A DNA stretch of 5,321 nt from an uncultured Collinsella sp. (GTDB taxonomy: Bacteria; Actinomycetota; Coriobacteriia; Coriobacteriales; Coriobacteriaceae), in contig URYU01000122.1 of assembly GCA_900552155.1 (NCBI GenBank), positions 1 through 5,321 on the forward strand. The letters are read 5' to 3'. Below, piece after piece: positions 3,918-5,321 of the stretch. A program made the position numbers and the translations under genes. Each line of letters begins with the position of its first letter. Position 1 is the first letter of the stretch. Under the pieces are notes generated by a model. That model searched no databases. It was given only the letters and a program-made list of their open reading frames with translations, and was not told the DNA's origin.

Positions 3918-5321
3918 GTGACAGAAACGTTTGATATCGCGATTGTCGGCGCGGGCATCACCGGATGCGCCATCGCGCGGCAGCTCGCGCGCTATGACCT
4001 ATCCATTTGCGTGGTCGAGGCGGCTAACGATATCGCGCTAGGGGCTTCGAAGGCCAACGGCGGTCTGGTGCACGCCGGCTATGATCCGGCGCCGGGCACG
4101 GTAAAGGCGCAGGTCAATGCCCGTGGCTGCGAGTTGTACGGTACGTGGGCGCAGGAGCTGGGCTTTCTGTTCCGCCGCACCGGGTCGATGGTGTTGGGCT
4201 TTAACGACGAGGACCGCGCGCATCTGGAACAGCTGCGCAGCAACGGCAGTATCAACGGCGTGCCCGAGCTGTCGATCGTCGGACCCGACCGCATCCACGA
4301 ATTAGAGCCGCGCGCCAGTGCCGATGCAACGTGCGCGTTGTGGTGCCCCTCGACTGGGTTTGTCGACCCGTTTGAGGTTGCCATCGCCGCGCTGGAGAAC
4401 GCCGTGGCCAACGGGGTGACGTTTATGCGCTCCGCATCGGTGGAAGCGATTGAAGTCGCGGGCTCGGGCGACGACACGTGCTTTACGCTGGCGACCTCCG
4501 CTGGCAACGTGCGCTGCCGCTACCTGATCAACGCTGCGGGCAACGGCGCCGCCGACATCTCGCATATGGCGGGCGCCGAGGAGTTCCAGATGGTCTGGCG
4601 TCAGGGCAACATCGTGGTGCTGGACAAGGAGCCGCGCACACTCATGCCGCTCTACCCCGTGCCGACGCCGGTGTCGAAGGGCGTTATCGTGACGGGCACC
4701 GTGCACGGCAACACCGTGATCACCGCCACGGCCGCCGTGCGCGAGCCGGGCGACACACAGACCTATGCGAGCGATGTGAACACGCTGCTGACCGGCGCGC
4801 GCAAGCTGGTGCCCGATCTGGACACGCGCCGCGTGGTGCGCGCATTTGCCGGCGGGCGTCCGGTCATTCAGGGAACGAACGACTTCTTTATTGGACAGTC
4901 GGCCGTGGTGCCGGGGCTGTTCCAGGCGGCGGGCATTCAGTCGCCGGGCGTGGCAAGCGCGCCGGCCATTGCCGAGTGCATGGAGCTTGTGATGCGTGAG
5001 GCGGGCGTGGAGCTGCACGAGCGGGCGGACTGGAACCCAATTCGCCACGCACCGGACGACTTTGACCGCGCACCGCTGGCGCGCAAGGAGGAACTGATCG
5101 AGTCCGACCCCGCGTGGGGACAGATTGTCTGCCGCTGCGAGACGGTGCCCGAGGCCGAGATTGTGGCCGCGGTTCGACGCCAGCCGGGCGCGGTTTCAGT
5201 CGAGGGCGTCAAGCGGCGCTGCCGTGCCGGCATGGGACGGTGCCAGAGCGGATTTTGCCAGAGCCGCGTGTTGGCAATCCTGGCGCGCGAGTTGGGCTGC
5301 GACCCTAGCAAGGTGCTGTTA
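3918..5321 (+). CDS. FAD-dependent oxidoreductase with C-terminal BFD-type [2Fe-2S] domain (GlpA-like), 3' end outside the window
   Basis: The gene is open for 468 codons to the window edge. Residues 5-16 (FDIAIVGAGITG) form the FAD-binding GxGxxG strand-turn, with E34 as the acidic residue ending the second strand. SKANGGLVHAGYDPAPG (about 47-63), RTGSMVLGF, GFVDPFE (about 147-153), YLINAAGNGA (from 202), GGRP (312-315) and GIQSPG (339-344) are typical of the DAO superfamily branch holding GlpA and L-2-hydroxyglutarate oxidase. A linker leads to a BFD/Fer2_BFD domain with CRC (C405, C407) and GRCQSGFC (C442, C447), the four expected [2Fe-2S] ligands; C435 is an extra cysteine. Anaerobic glycerol-3-phosphate dehydrogenase GlpA has this same architecture. 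In many anaerobes such genes precede a second FAD oxidoreductase and a DUF1667 protein. Family length suggests only a few dozen residues are missing. The substrate is probably glycerol 3-phosphate or another hydroxy acid, but this is inferred. Confidence 0.9.
   Translation, partial: MTETFDIAIVGAGITGCAIARQLARYDLSICVVEAANDIALGASKANGGLVHAGYDPAPGTVKAQVNARGCELYGTWAQELGFLFRRTGSMVLGFNDEDRAHLEQLRSNGSINGVPELSIVGPDRIHELEPRASADATCALWCPSTGFVDPFEVAIAALENAVANGVTFMRSASVEAIEVAGSGDDTCFTLATSAGNVRCRYLINAAGNGAADISHMAGAEEFQMVWRQGNIVVLDKEPRTLMPLYPVPTPVSKGVIVTGTVHGNTVITATAAVREPGDTQTYASDVNTLLTGARKLVPDLDTRRVVRAFAGGRPVIQGTNDFFIGQSAVVPGLFQAAGIQSPGVASAPAIAECMELVMREAGVELHERADWNPIRHAPDDFDRAPLARKEELIESDPAWGQIVCRCETVPEAEIVAAVRRQPGAVSVEGVKRRCRAGMGRCQSGFCQSRVLAILARELGCDPSKVLL

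Noticed and set aside
4302..5048. A 248-codon minus-strand open frame inside the oxidoreductase gene
   Set aside because: Its translation is rich in H, R, A and G without motifs, and the plus strand shows a complete FAD-binding fold there.

Overview
The window looks like a piece of chromosome from a GC-rich, Gram-positive gut-type actinobacterium, most likely class Coriobacteriia (Collinsella or a close relative). This is inferred from the protein style, the GC-rich codons and the intergenic repeats; no database search was possible. Four genes are well supported, plus one fragment at the left edge. Three genes and the fragment read leftward; the last gene reads rightward.

Left part (1-1068): a NusG-like specialised transcription elongation factor (153-743, minus) is followed, right after an AAGGAG-type ribosome binding site, by an open frame running off the left edge. 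Such NusG paralogs usually head polysaccharide (capsule, exopolysaccharide) or other long operons and act on their own operon, so a surface-polysaccharide operon probably continues to the left. Upstream of the NusG-like gene lies the most interesting structure of the window: a perfect 15-bp inverted repeat (835-849 and 942-956) enclosing 92 bp that contain a consensus TATAAT box. This box faces AWAY from the NusG-like gene and toward a strong bidirectional terminator. The layout resembles the invertible, phase-variable promoters in front of UpxY-type NusG paralogs of Bacteroides capsule loci, here seemingly in the OFF orientation. No recombinase gene is in the window, so this remains a hypothesis.

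Middle (1069-3511): thrS (threonyl-tRNA synthetase, minus) is complete but lacks the N-terminal TGS domain. It has its own promoter (TTGTAT-16-TATAAT), a short leader with a 10-bp dyad, and two terminators downstream that insulate the NusG-like locus from thrS read-through. Upstream is a small membrane protein with two transmembrane helices and a C-terminal double zinc ribbon (3080-3511, minus).

The divergent intergenic region (3512-3917, about 400 bp) has no gene but is full of structure: two hairpin units spaced exactly 81 bp apart built from a TGTCTCAATCTGTAACA-like 17-mer, a perfect 12-bp dyad, and a TTGAC-N5-GTCAA palindrome just before the next gene.

Right part (3918-5321, plus): a GTG-started FAD-dependent oxidoreductase of the DAO superfamily with a C-terminal BFD-type [2Fe-2S] domain, resembling GlpA of anaerobic glycerol-3-phosphate dehydrogenase; it runs off the right edge close to its expected end.
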